A DNA stretch of 64,000 nucleotides from Tateyamaria omphalii. GTDB lineage: Bacteria; Pseudomonadota; Alphaproteobacteria; Rhodobacterales; Rhodobacteraceae. The translations under genes were made by a program, and so were the position numbers. Below, piece by piece: positions 27,985-37,111 of the stretch; the stretch's first letter is position 1; every line of letters begins with the position of its first letter. The stretch is taken from contig NZ_BMWT01000001.1 of NCBI RefSeq assembly GCF_014651375.1, forward strand, positions 620,001 through 684,000, read 5' to 3'. The notes beneath the pieces are model-generated. The model saw nothing but the letters and a program-made list of their open reading frames with translations. It made no database searches and was not told the DNA's origin.

Positions 27985-28506
27985 ATGCGACTGATCGCAT
28001 GTGCCATGATCGCCGTAACCTGCCTCGCTGCGTGCGAGAACAAGGGCCTGCGGCAGGTTACATCACGTGGCGATGGCCCGGACGAGTTCATTGTCGTGCC
28101 GTCGAAGCCTCTTCAAGAACCAGAAAGCTTCACTGCCTTGCCACAGCCAACACCTGGTGGGTTTAATCGGACTGATCAGCGCCCTCTGGAAGACAGCGCA
28201 GTTGCCTTGGGCGGCCAGCGCACCTCGCCGAATGCGCCGATCCCAGGCGCCGATGGTGCGTTGGTCAATCATGCCAGCCGCTTTGGTCGCGACGCGAATA
28301 TTCGGGCAACCCTTGCCGCCGCCGATGCAGAGTTCCGCAAGCGTCAATCGCGCCTGACGCAAATTCGTATCGTACCCGAGGACGTCTATAATCAAGCTTA
28401 CCGACGCGAAGCTTTGGATGCCGGCAAAACGGCGCGGACGTTCCAGAACGCAGGTATTCCGACCCCTACGGCACCACCGGTCTCGACTCGGCGCCGTAGG
28501 CGCTAA
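27985..28506 (+). CDS. DUF3035 lipoprotein
   Basis: A protein of 173 residues. The signal sequence ends in the lipobox LAAC (MRLIACAMIAVTCLAACENK), so it is an LspA substrate. The conserved GDGPDEFIVVPSKPLQEPES is the DUF3035 signature. It ends in an arginine run. A longer open frame from 27823 overlaps lspA and is spurious; ATG 27985 follows GGGAGACTTCCG. It precedes two M16 protease genes, as in other roseobacters, hinting at an envelope quality-control group. Confidence 0.88.
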   Translation: MRLIACAMIAVTCLAACENKGLRQVTSRGDGPDEFIVVPSKPLQEPESFTALPQPTPGGFNRTDQRPLEDSAVALGGQRTSPNAPIPGADGALVNHASRFGRDANIRATLAAADAEFRKRQSRLTQIRIVPEDVYNQAYRREALDAGKTARTFQNAGIPTPTAPPVSTRRRRR

Positions 28507-28602
28507 GCGCCAGTTCGCTCACAAACCTGCCAGCAACGCTTGATCCGCGGCGGTGTGGCCGTATGTCTTGATCAATACAAATTGTCCGAGGTTGCCCCTG
28601 AT

Positions 28603-29952
28603 ATGCTCCGATTGCGCGCTGCACTTGCCGGTTTTGTTCTGTCTGTATCACCTGTTGCTCTGCAAGCAGCACAGGATGCAGTCACGGCTTTCACCCTCGA
28701 CAACGGAATGCAGGTGGTGGTGGTTGAAGACCATCGTGCACCGGTTCTGCAGCACATGGTTTGGTACAAGGCGGGTTCTGCGGACGAACCGGTTGGCGTG
28801 TCAGGTATTGCACATTTTCTCGAGCACCTGATGTTCAAGGCAACAAACACGCTTGCCGAAGGGGAGTTGTCGGCAACAGTTGCCGCCAATGGCGGAACAG
28901 ACAACGCATTTACCAGCTACGATTACACCGCCTACTTCCAACGCGTGGCAGCTGACCGTCTGGGGCTGATGATGCGGATGGAAGCCGACCGTATGAGAAA
29001 CATCAACTTCACGCCTGAGAACGTTGCGACTGAACGTGATGTTATTTTGGAAGAACGGAACCAACGGACCGACAGCAATCCACGTGCCCTGTATTCTGAA
29101 CAAATCAATGCCGCGCAGTATCTCAACCACCGCTACGGTGTGCCAATTATTGGCTGGCGGCACGAGATGGAAACGCTGGATATGGAAGACGCGCTCGAGT
29201 TCTACGACACGTACTATTATCCAAACAACGCGATCCTCGTGGTCTCTGGCGATGTGACACCGGAAGAGGTGCGTGAACTGGCCGACAAACATTACGGCGT
29301 GATCCCTAACAACCCCGACCTGCCAGAACGTATGCGGACACAGGAACCCCCGCAGACCGCAGAACGTCGACTGATCTTCCGTGATGCCCGAGTAGGCCAG
29401 GAATATGTGAGCCGTTCCTACCTGGCGCCAGAGCGTGACCCGGGATCTCAGGAAACGGCGGCAGCTCTTACGCTGTTGTCCGAAGTGCTGGGGGGTGGGC
29501 AGACAAGCTACATGACCGAGAAACTGCAGTTCGAACAGAAGAAAGCTGTTTTCACCGGCGCGTTTTATCGCGGCACATCCCTGGATGACACAACGTTTGA
29601 CGTGGTAATTGTGCCCGTTCCGGGTCTGTCGCTCGAAGAGGCCGAAGCCGCGATGGACGACACGCTTGCCCAGTTCCTTGAGGATGGCGTGGACAGTGAG
29701 CTGTTGGAACGCATCAAGTATCAACTGCGTGCCAGCCAGATTTACGAACGCGACAATGTTGATGGAATAGCGCGCCGTTACGGTGCTGCCCTATCCGTTG
29801 GTCTGACTGTAGAGGATGTGCAGGCGTGGCCGGACATTCTTCAGGCGGTGACGGAAGAGGATATCATGGAAGCGGCCCGCACGGTTCTAAACCGCAACGC
29901 ATCCGTAACAGGCTGGTTGACCCGTCCGATGGTTGAAGAGGTGACCCAATGA
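28603..29952 (+). CDS. M16-family zinc metalloprotease, catalytic subunit
   Basis: A protein of 449 residues with a signal peptide (LRAALAGFVLSVSPVALQAA). The inverted zinc motif HFLEH (~75) and the downstream glutamate in the E-R-D-V-I-L-E-E helix are present, so this is the active member. The C-terminal half has the RSYLAPERD substrate-binding R/Y type segment. It should act in the periplasm on small peptides. Its stop overlaps the next start by 4 bases (ATGA), so the two are made together, probably as a heterodimer. Confidence 0.93.
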   Translation: MLRLRAALAGFVLSVSPVALQAAQDAVTAFTLDNGMQVVVVEDHRAPVLQHMVWYKAGSADEPVGVSGIAHFLEHLMFKATNTLAEGELSATVAANGGTDNAFTSYDYTAYFQRVAADRLGLMMRMEADRMRNINFTPENVATERDVILEERNQRTDSNPRALYSEQINAAQYLNHRYGVPIIGWRHEMETLDMEDALEFYDTYYYPNNAILVVSGDVTPEEVRELADKHYGVIPNNPDLPERMRTQEPPQTAERRLIFRDARVGQEYVSRSYLAPERDPGSQETAAALTLLSEVLGGGQTSYMTEKLQFEQKKAVFTGAFYRGTSLDDTTFDVVIVPVPGLSLEEAEAAMDDTLAQFLEDGVDSELLERIKYQLRASQIYERDNVDGIARRYGAALSVGLTVEDVQAWPDILQAVTEEDIMEAARTVLNRNASVTGWLTRPMVEEVTQ

Positions 29953-31268
29953 TCCGTTTTTTGGCCGCACTGACAATTGCGATGTTTGCCAGCCTGCCTG
30001 CGCGGGCAGAAGTCGAGATCACCGAGGTGGTCAGCCCCGGAGGTATTACGGCGTGGCTGGTGCAAGAGCCGTCGATCCCGTTTATGGCGCTCGAGGTTCG
30101 TTTTCGCGGTGGCGCATCGTTAGACGCCCCAGGCAAGCGCGGATCAGTCAACCTGATGACGGGCCTTCTGGAAGAAGGGGCGGCCGATCTCGATGCCCGC
30201 GCATTTGCACGCGAATTGGAAGCACTGGCTGCATCGTTTGGCTATGACGTCGGCCCGGACAGCCTGTCCGTGTCCGCGCGTTTTCTGACAGAAAACCGTA
30301 GCGAAGCTGTCGAGTTGCTGCGCAAGTCGATCATTGAACCCACTTTTGGGCAAGACGCGTTGGACCGTGTCCGGGAACAAGTGCTGACGGGCCTGCGGTC
30401 TGATGCACAGGACCCGAACGAGATTGCCCGCGCTGCCTTCAACAAGATGGCTTTTGGGGACCATCCCTATGGTTCGAACTATCGCGGCACCCTCGACAGC
30501 GTGGCCAATCTGACGCGCCAGGACATGCTTGAAGCGCATCAGGCCGTCCTTGCAAAGGACAGGCTTTATGTTGGTGCGGTGGGAGACATCACGCCAGAAG
30601 AACTGGGGCCGCTCCTTGATGAACTTCTTGGGGCACTGCCGGAAGAGGGAGCGCCACAGCCCAAACCGGCTGAGATTCTCATCCAAGGCGGTACAACAGT
30701 TGTCCCATTCGATACGCCGCAATCCGTAGCCATCTTTGGGCAAACTGGTATTGAGCAAACGGACCCTGACTTCTTTGCCGCACGCGTTCTGAATCAGGTG
30801 ATAGGTGCTGGTGGGTTCGAAAGTCGCTTGATGACCGAAGTGCGAGAGAAGCGCGGACTGACCTATGGCGTTTACTCGTTCCTCGTGCCGCAGGATCATG
30901 CAGCGACCTACCAAGGCCAGGTTGCGTCGGCCAATGACCGTATTGCCGAAGCGGTGTCGGTGATCCGTGACGAGTGGACCCGCGCAGCGGCCGAAGGCGT
31001 CACCGAGGAGGAACTGGATGCCGCCAAGCTTTACGTCACGGGTGCTTACCCCCTGCGGTTTGACGGCAATGCCCCGATTGCGCGGATTATGGTTGGGATG
31101 CAGATGCTGGGCCTTCCCATCGACTACATCGCAACACGCAATGAAAAAGTCGAAGCCGTGACGCTTGAGGATGTTAAACGCGTGGCTGGCGAGTTGTTGG
31201 ACCCCGAGGGGCTGCATTTTGTCGTTGTGGGGCAGCCGGAAGGTCTGGAAACAACTGTCGCCAATTGA
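29949..31268 (+). CDS. M16-family protease homologue, non-catalytic subunit
   Basis: A protein of 439 residues with a signal peptide (FLAALTIAMFASLPARA). It keeps the M16 fold (NLMTGLLEEGAADLDARAFA, ETRGLTYGVYSF-type segment) but the HxxEH zinc motif is missing. That matches inactive partners in M16 heterodimers, which supply the R/Y substrate-binding half. Start and stop overlap as described for the upstream gene. Confidence 0.92.
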   Translation: MIRFLAALTIAMFASLPARAEVEITEVVSPGGITAWLVQEPSIPFMALEVRFRGGASLDAPGKRGSVNLMTGLLEEGAADLDARAFARELEALAASFGYDVGPDSLSVSARFLTENRSEAVELLRKSIIEPTFGQDALDRVREQVLTGLRSDAQDPNEIARAAFNKMAFGDHPYGSNYRGTLDSVANLTRQDMLEAHQAVLAKDRLYVGAVGDITPEELGPLLDELLGALPEEGAPQPKPAEILIQGGTTVVPFDTPQSVAIFGQTGIEQTDPDFFAARVLNQVIGAGGFESRLMTEVREKRGLTYGVYSFLVPQDHAATYQGQVASANDRIAEAVSVIRDEWTRAAAEGVTEEELDAAKLYVTGAYPLRFDGNAPIARIMVGMQMLGLPIDYIATRNEKVEAVTLEDVKRVAGELLDPEGLHFVVVGQPEGLETTVAN

Positions 31269-31296
31269 GTGCTGCGCACGCGCGACCTATTTTTAC

Positions 31297-31354
31297 TGAC
31301 GAGGGGGCTGTCTGCCCCCTCGAACTCCCCCGAAGGTATTTCGAGCCAGAAGAA
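31297..31354 (-). repeat. Post-stop GC hairpin element, copy 1
   Basis: Read on the minus strand, three bases after the ALDH16-like stop: TTCTTCTGGC, then CGAAATACCTTCGGGGG, then a perfect stem GAGGGGGC/GCCCCCTC (31301-31321). The same arrangement occurs after cydB at 47076-47133. It probably acts as a terminator for the genes converging here. Confidence 0.6.
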
Positions 31355-31357
31355 GTG

Positions 31358-33703
31358 CTATTCGCCGTAGGGCACCCAGATGGTCTTGACCTCTGTGGCG
31401 GCCTGTAGGAACGCCTTGCCTTCACCTTCTGATCCCATCCAGTCGCGTGCCTTGCCGTGGTTCACCCACGTGCGTTTCAGGTTGCCCGCGGCTTCCCGTT
31501 CGATGGTGGCGGATAGGTCGCCGCCCGAGAAGGACCAGACGGCGTCGACATTTAGATGTTTCGCCATATGCGGTGCAAGTTCTTCATGCTTGCCCGTCAG
31601 GATATTCACCACCCCAGCAGGAACGTCCGAGGTTTCGAGGACTTGATAGAAGTCGGTTGCGGCAAGTGGGAAGGGCTGTGATGCCACCAGCACCGCGCGG
31701 TTGCCCGTGGCGATGGCTGGTGCCATGAGGGAAACGAGGCCCAGAAGTGGTGCTTCGTCCGGGCATAGCGCGCCAATGACGCCTGTTGGTTCATTCATAG
31801 CCAGCGCGATACCGCGGATGGGCACGCCCTTGGCTGCGCCATCATATTTGTCTGCCCAAGCTGCGTAGGTGAACAGGCGCTGGATGCTTGCCTCGACCTC
31901 TTTGTCGCCCGACCGACCGCCTTGCAGGGTGTTCAGGCGATGTGCGAACTCGTCGCTCCGGGCGGCGAGGTTTTCAGCAATGTAATACAGGATTTGCGCG
32001 CGCAGGTGACCTGTGGTCTTGGCCCACCTCTTGGCTGCCGAAGCTGCCTCGACGGCGTTGCGCACGTCCTTGCGGTTGGCGAGGCTGGATTGGCCGAGCA
32101 ACGCGCCGTTCTTGCTGTAGACATTGCGGGAGTACCCGCCGTCAGGACGGGCCTGTTTGCCCCCGATATAAAGTTTGGCGGTCCGGTCCAGCGGATCGCT
32201 TGGGGTATCTTCGCCCGTGAAGGCCGCAATCGGTTTCAGCGCCTTGGGTGATCCTTTGGGCTTGGTATAGGCTTGCAACCCTTCCCATCCGCCCTCGCGT
32301 CCAAAACCGCTTTCGCGCACGCCTCCAAAGCCTGCCGCCGCATCAAAAAGGTTGGTGGCGTTCACCCAAACCACGCCTGCCGCCAGTTTCGGCGATACAT
32401 CGAGGGCGAGGTTGACGTTTTCCGTCCAGAGTGTTGCAGCAAGCCCGTAGCGGGTGTTGTTGGCCAGTTCCACCGCCTCAGCCGGGGTGCGGAAGGTGGT
32501 TGAGACAAGGACGGGGCCAAAGATTTCTTCCTGCATCAGCGGGTCGGCGGTGTTCAGGCCGGTGATGAGGGTCGGTGGATAGTAGCAGCCGGTTGCAGGC
32601 AGGGTCGATTGGGGTTGGTAGACCTCTCCGGCGCTGTTTCCGCTGACCATTTTTGCGATCGTGTCCAACTGAATCGGATCGACCACCGCGCCAACATCAA
32701 TCGATTTGTCCAGCGGATCACCGATGCGCAACTTGTCCATCCGCGCGCGCAGCTTGGCATAGAAGGCTTCGGCCACGGGCTCGTGCACCAAAAGGCGCGA
32801 CCCTGCGCAGCACACCTGCCCTTGGTTGAACCAGATCGCGTCAACCAGCCCTTCGACCGCCGAGTCCAGATCGGCATCGTCAAAGACGATGTATGGGGAC
32901 TTGCCGCCCAGTTCGAGCGTCAGTTCCTTGCCCGTGCCTGCCGTAGATTCACGGATACGGCGGCCCACGGCGGTTGAACCGGTGAAGGCGATCTTTTCCA
33001 CGTCTGCATTCACGATCATCTCACCCACTGCGCCGTCGCCTGTGACGATGTTGACCACGCCCTTCGGCACGCCTGCCTGGCGACATATGTCGGCAAACAG
33101 CAGGGCGGTCAGGGATGTGTATTCGGCAGGTTTCAGAACAACCGTGTTTCCCATGGCGAGTGCGGGCGCGATTTTCCAAGCCAGCATCAGCAGCGGGAAG
33201 TTCCACGGAATGATCTGGCCGCAGACGCCAAGGGCCTCGCGGTCGGGCAGTTCGGCCTCCATCAGCTGCGCCATGCCTGCGTTGTAGTAGAAATGGCGCT
33301 GGGCGAGGGGGATGTCGATGTCGCGGCTTTCCCGGATGGGTTTGCCGTTGTCGAGCGTTTCAAGGACGGCAAAGAGGCGGCTGTGTTTCTGCAAGAGCCG
33401 CGCAATGGCATAGAGGATGCGGGCGCGAGCATGACCGCCGGATTTGGCCCATTTGGGCTGGGCGGCACGTGCCGCTTTGACGGCTGCATCCACATCCGCT
33501 TGCTTCGCTTGTGACAGGGTGGCAAGCACCTCGCCCGTGGCAGGGTTCTTGCTTTCAAAGCCATCCGCCGGATCCGTGAACTGTCCGTTGATGAAGTGCC
33601 CGAACCGTGCGCCCTGATCGACGATCCAGGCGAGGGCGTCTCCGGCTGCTTCCGGTGCGGTGCCGTATTCCATGCTCTCGAAAATCTCTTTGACGGTCAT
33701 CAT
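31358..33703 (-). CDS. Two-domain ALDH16-like aldehyde dehydrogenase
   Basis: A protein of 781 residues made of two aldehyde-dehydrogenase domains. The N-terminal domain (~35-500) is complete, with IPWNFPLLML, FTGSTAVGRR, LELGGKSPYIV and the nucleophile in NQGQVCCAGSRLL. The C-terminal domain (~520-780) keeps the fold (LYIGGKQARPDGGY, NEPTGVIGALCPDEAPLLGL) but stops before a catalytic cysteine, as in the ALDH16 family, where the second domain is a pseudo-enzyme. I start at the first of two ATGs (33703), preceded by AAGGACGAC. It follows deoC by 70 bases, so acetaldehyde from deoxyribose-5-phosphate is the likely substrate. Confidence 0.88.
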   Translation of the reverse strand: MMTVKEIFESMEYGTAPEAAGDALAWIVDQGARFGHFINGQFTDPADGFESKNPATGEVLATLSQAKQADVDAAVKAARAAQPKWAKSGGHARARILYAIARLLQKHSRLFAVLETLDNGKPIRESRDIDIPLAQRHFYYNAGMAQLMEAELPDREALGVCGQIIPWNFPLLMLAWKIAPALAMGNTVVLKPAEYTSLTALLFADICRQAGVPKGVVNIVTGDGAVGEMIVNADVEKIAFTGSTAVGRRIRESTAGTGKELTLELGGKSPYIVFDDADLDSAVEGLVDAIWFNQGQVCCAGSRLLVHEPVAEAFYAKLRARMDKLRIGDPLDKSIDVGAVVDPIQLDTIAKMVSGNSAGEVYQPQSTLPATGCYYPPTLITGLNTADPLMQEEIFGPVLVSTTFRTPAEAVELANNTRYGLAATLWTENVNLALDVSPKLAAGVVWVNATNLFDAAAGFGGVRESGFGREGGWEGLQAYTKPKGSPKALKPIAAFTGEDTPSDPLDRTAKLYIGGKQARPDGGYSRNVYSKNGALLGQSSLANRKDVRNAVEAASAAKRWAKTTGHLRAQILYYIAENLAARSDEFAHRLNTLQGGRSGDKEVEASIQRLFTYAAWADKYDGAAKGVPIRGIALAMNEPTGVIGALCPDEAPLLGLVSLMAPAIATGNRAVLVASQPFPLAATDFYQVLETSDVPAGVVNILTGKHEELAPHMAKHLNVDAVWSFSGGDLSATIEREAAGNLKRTWVNHGKARDWMGSEGEGKAFLQAATEVKTIWVPYGE

Positions 33704-33773
33704 GTCGTCCTTCGTCTCGATCCGGAGGCTGTTCACTCTGACAGACAACGATCCGGCATTCTGAAAATTCGGG

Positions 33774-34772
33774 CTACCCGATCGCGTGGCGGTAACCAGC
33801 GGAATAGGCACCGGTCAGGTGGTGTTCCAACTGGCGTTCGATGTCGCCCAGTAGCGAGGATGCGCCAAAGCGGAACAGGTCTGGTTGCAACCAGCGGTCG
33901 CCCAACTCTTCCTTGATCAGCGATAGGTAGACCAACGCGTCCTTGGCCTTCGAAATCCCGCCCGCCGGTTTGTAGCCGACGCGGTAGCCCGTGTGTTCAA
34001 AGTAGTCGCGAATGGCCCGGATCATCACCAAAGTCACAGGTAAGGTCGCGTTCACGCTTTCTTTGCCGGTCGAGGTTTTGATGAAATCCGCCCCGGCCAT
34101 CATGCAGACCAGCGATGCGCGGGCCACGTTGCGCAGGCTGCCCAGTTCGCCGGTGGCGAGGATTGCTTTGACGTGGGCGTCACCACATGCCTCGCGCATC
34201 TCTGCCATTTCATCATAGAGGGCCTGCCAGTTGCCTTCCAGCACGTGACGGCGAGAGATCACGATGTCGATCTCTTCTGCCCCGACCGCGACGCTTTCTC
34301 GGATTTCCTGAATGCGCAGGTGGAAGGGGGACAGGCCCGCCGGGAAGCCGGTAGAGACAGCAGCCACGGGAATGCCGGAGCCTTTCAAGGCAGTCACGGC
34401 TGCGGGGATCATCTCGTGATAGACACAGACGGCACCCGTGGTCAGACCGGGCATGCCAAGGGCCTCCAGCATCTCGGTCCGGACCGGTTGGCGCGCCTTG
34501 GCGCACAGCCGGTGTACGCGCCGCTCGGTGTCGTCGCCCGACAACGTGGTCAGGTCAATGCAGCTGATTGCCTTGAGCAGCCACGCGGCCTGATGGTCCT
34601 TCTTGATCGACCGGCGCCCGGGCAACGTCGCGCAGCGCCGTTCGATGGCCGAGGTGTTGGCCTGCACGCGCGCAACCCAATCCAGATCCAGCTTCATGCC
34701 GGGATTGCGCGGTTCGGTGACCTGCGGCAGGTGCGTCGTAGTGGCGGTGTCTGTGGTCGTGGTGGTCTGCAT
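33774..34772 (-). CDS. deoC: Deoxyribose-phosphate aldolase
   Basis: A protein of 332 residues, at the long end of the family owing to an N-terminal extension. DeoC splits deoxyribose-5-phosphate into glyceraldehyde-3-phosphate and acetaldehyde. The Schiff-base lysine lies in FIKTSTGKESVNATLP and the second lysine in GYKPAGGISKAKDAL. The start at 34772 (MQTTTTTD, a threonine run) follows GGATCACGAAG. It is upstream of, and co-oriented with, the ALDH16-like gene, forming a deoxynucleoside-degradation pair. Confidence 0.94.
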   Translation of the reverse strand: MQTTTTTDTATTTHLPQVTEPRNPGMKLDLDWVARVQANTSAIERRCATLPGRRSIKKDHQAAWLLKAISCIDLTTLSGDDTERRVHRLCAKARQPVRTEMLEALGMPGLTTGAVCVYHEMIPAAVTALKGSGIPVAAVSTGFPAGLSPFHLRIQEIRESVAVGAEEIDIVISRRHVLEGNWQALYDEMAEMREACGDAHVKAILATGELGSLRNVARASLVCMMAGADFIKTSTGKESVNATLPVTLVMIRAIRDYFEHTGYRVGYKPAGGISKAKDALVYLSLIKEELGDRWLQPDLFRFGASSLLGDIERQLEHHLTGAYSAGYRHAIG

Positions 34773-34934
34773 CTTCGTGATCCTTCCGGACGGCGACAGA
34801 GTCCCGAAGTGGCATGGTCGGGCGGTTTTGGCAACCACCACCCTCTGCACAAGCTCTGCACAAATGGGCACGGTCGATCTGCACCAGTGCCTGTCAGGTT
34901 CATCTCAAAGCAATTGACCAAGAGAGGCAGGACA

Positions 34935-36428
34935 GTGAAGGCTTTGACGATACCCGGCGTGCCATTGGCAATGCAGCAGGACGGCTGGTGGCTGGATGCA
35001 CCGGCAGACAAGACCGAAAAACGGCGCAAGACGCGGCGCGCCGATGGGGGCAAGGCACTGCTGCTGCTTGCCCTGATCGCGTTGGGCGACGTGCTGGTGT
35101 GGGACACCGTGGCAGGGCTGAACATCGCCGTCTTTTTCGGGGCTGTGCTGTTTGCGGGCCTGGGGGTAGCGTGGCCGCGCCTTAGCGCGCGCACACGCGT
35201 CGGCATCGTGGCGGGCGTGGTGCTTAGCCTTTTGCCGCTGGTCGAGCTGGTGCAACCGCTGTCGCTTCTGATCGCTCTTGTTGGGCTTTCTCTTTGCACG
35301 GCTGCCCTTGCGGGCGTGTCCCGCTTTGATCTGCTGCGCGGGGCCGCGCGGTTATGGTGGGTTGCCCCGGCGCAGACCTTTCAGGACGGGGTGCTGGGCG
35401 CGCGGCAACTGAACGATCTTAATTTTTCCCGGGTGGACATGCGAAGCTTGGTGATGACTTGGGGTGTCCCAGCGGGGACAAGTCTGGTTTTTGCTCTGCT
35501 GATCCTGGCCGCGAACCCGGTTCTGGATAGTTGGGTGAGCGGCATTACGGCGCTTGAGCTACCGGCGCCCGATTGGTGGCGCGTGTGGTTCTGGTTGTTT
35601 CTGGCGGCGGCCATCTGGCCCGCATTGGTCACGTGGCGCATGCGGGAACGTCTGCGCGCACGTGAGCCACGGCGTGCGACCGTGCGGCGTGAGGGTGTGA
35701 TCAATGCAGGCTCTGTTGCGCGGTCTCTGATTGCATTCAACGCGCTCTTTGCTGTGCAGACCGGGATGGATGTGCTGTTCCTCTATGGCGACGCTGGTCT
35801 GCCCGATGGGATCAGCCCGGCCGCCTATGCCCATCGTGGTGCTTATCCGCTGTTGGTCACTGCATTGTTCGCGGGTTTGTTTGCCGTAGTGGCGCGCCCT
35901 TATCTGGCCGGACGCCCGGTGTTGCGGTGGCTGATGTTGATCTGGTTGGCGCAGACGATGGCTTTGGTGGTTGCGTCGGTCTGGCGGTTGGACATCTACG
36001 TCGATGCCTTTGGTCTGACGCGCCTGCGACTGGCTGCATACATCTGGATGGGGTTGGTCGCTGCCGGGCTGGGCATCGTTGTCTGGCAAATCTGGCGCGA
36101 TAAACCTGCCGCCTGGATGATGCTGCGCAGCGGTGTGATGGGGGCGGTGGTTTTGTATCTTTGCACCTTTGTCAGCTTCGACGCTGCGGTTGCGCGTCAT
36201 AACCTGAGCCATCCCGTGCACCAGGATATGTTCATGTTGTGCCAGCTATCCGAAGATGTGATCCCCGCACTGGCATCGACCTTTGGGCACAACTGGCAAG
36301 CCGCCTGCGTGTCGGAATACATGCAACCGCATCTCTTCCAACCGGATGACTGGCGCGAATGGGGCTTTCGCAACTGGCGGACGCGCAATAGCCTTGCGTC
36401 CATGTTGACTGATCCCGCAATACCATGA
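34935..36428 (+). CDS. DUF4173/DUF4153 polytopic membrane protein
   Basis: About 497 residues from a GTG at 34935, preceded by AGAGGCAGGA. After a basic N-terminal segment there are roughly a dozen helices and the DUF4173 core (GVINAGSVARSLIAFNALFA, GDAGLPDGISPAAYAHRGAY). A periplasmic or cytoplasmic tail rich in Trp follows (WREWGFRNWRTRN). Its stop overlaps the response-regulator start by 4 bases, so it is translationally coupled to the two-component system. A role as sensor partner or target is inferred, not shown. Confidence 0.85.
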   Translation: MKALTIPGVPLAMQQDGWWLDAPADKTEKRRKTRRADGGKALLLLALIALGDVLVWDTVAGLNIAVFFGAVLFAGLGVAWPRLSARTRVGIVAGVVLSLLPLVELVQPLSLLIALVGLSLCTAALAGVSRFDLLRGAARLWWVAPAQTFQDGVLGARQLNDLNFSRVDMRSLVMTWGVPAGTSLVFALLILAANPVLDSWVSGITALELPAPDWWRVWFWLFLAAAIWPALVTWRMRERLRAREPRRATVRREGVINAGSVARSLIAFNALFAVQTGMDVLFLYGDAGLPDGISPAAYAHRGAYPLLVTALFAGLFAVVARPYLAGRPVLRWLMLIWLAQTMALVVASVWRLDIYVDAFGLTRLRLAAYIWMGLVAAGLGIVVWQIWRDKPAAWMMLRSGVMGAVVLYLCTFVSFDAAVARHNLSHPVHQDMFMLCQLSEDVIPALASTFGHNWQAACVSEYMQPHLFQPDDWREWGFRNWRTRNSLASMLTDPAIP

Positions 36429-37111
36429 CCAAGACGCAACTGTTGGTGGTCGATGATGACCCACATATCCGGTCTGTTCTGCGCATTGCCTTGCAACAGG
36501 CCGGTCACGCCGTGGACGAAGCGGGCGACGGGATCGAGGGACTGACCAAGGCGCGGTCCGGGCGCTATGACCTGATCGTTTTGGACATCGGCTTGCCCGA
36601 GATGGATGGATTGGCCGTCTGCCGCACCCTCAGGGAAACAGACCAGACACCGGTCCTCTTTCTGACCGCCCGCGAAGACGAGATTGACCGGGTCCTCGGG
36701 TTCGAACTGGGCGGAGATGATTATGTCACCAAGCCGTTCTCCCCGCGCGAGCTGGTGGCGCGGATCGGGGCGATCCTGAAGCGGGCGCGCCCCGTTGCCG
36801 CCCCTGCAATGATGCGGGGTGTCCTGCGTGTCGACCCGGCCCAGCATCTGTGCGAGGTCAACGGTATGCCACTGACCCTCACGGCGCGCGAGATGGAGAT
36901 ATTGGCCCACCTCATGGCCCATCCTGACCGCGTGTCTGCGCGCCCCGCCCTTGTTGATGCGCTCTATGGCACGAATGGGCAGGTCAGTGATCGGACTCTG
37001 GACAGCCATTTGCGCAACCTGCGCTCCAAGCTGGCAGCGGCGGGCTGTCCTGACGCAATCGAGACAGTGCACGGCATTGGCATTCGGATGGGCCCATGCG
37101 CAGGATCATAA
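36425..37111 (+). CDS. OmpR-family response regulator
   Basis: A protein of 228 residues. The receiver domain has the acidic pocket VVDDDPHIR, the phospho-acceptor Asp54 in LIVLDIGLPEMDG and the conserved lysine in YVTKPFSPREL. A winged-helix DNA-binding domain follows (LTAREMEILAHLMAHPDRVS, VSDRTLDSHLRNLRSKLAAA). It overlaps both neighbours, so sensor, regulator and membrane protein form one operon. Confidence 0.95.
   Translation: MTKTQLLVVDDDPHIRSVLRIALQQAGHAVDEAGDGIEGLTKARSGRYDLIVLDIGLPEMDGLAVCRTLRETDQTPVLFLTAREDEIDRVLGFELGGDDYVTKPFSPRELVARIGAILKRARPVAAPAMMRGVLRVDPAQHLCEVNGMPLTLTAREMEILAHLMAHPDRVSARPALVDALYGTNGQVSDRTLDSHLRNLRSKLAAAGCPDAIETVHGIGIRMGPCAGS

Noticed and set aside
28537-28562. 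TGATCC as a second RpoE promoter before the M16 genes
   Set aside because: No TA element occurs 18 bases downstream.
28801-29724. A 307-codon minus-strand frame within the M16 protease gene
   Set aside because: No start site or motif; the M16 zinc motif on the plus strand is unambiguous.
31358-33703. Two aldehyde dehydrogenase genes accidentally fused by a sequencing error
   Set aside because: The frame is continuous, the second domain is degenerate throughout, and the length matches the known ALDH16 family.
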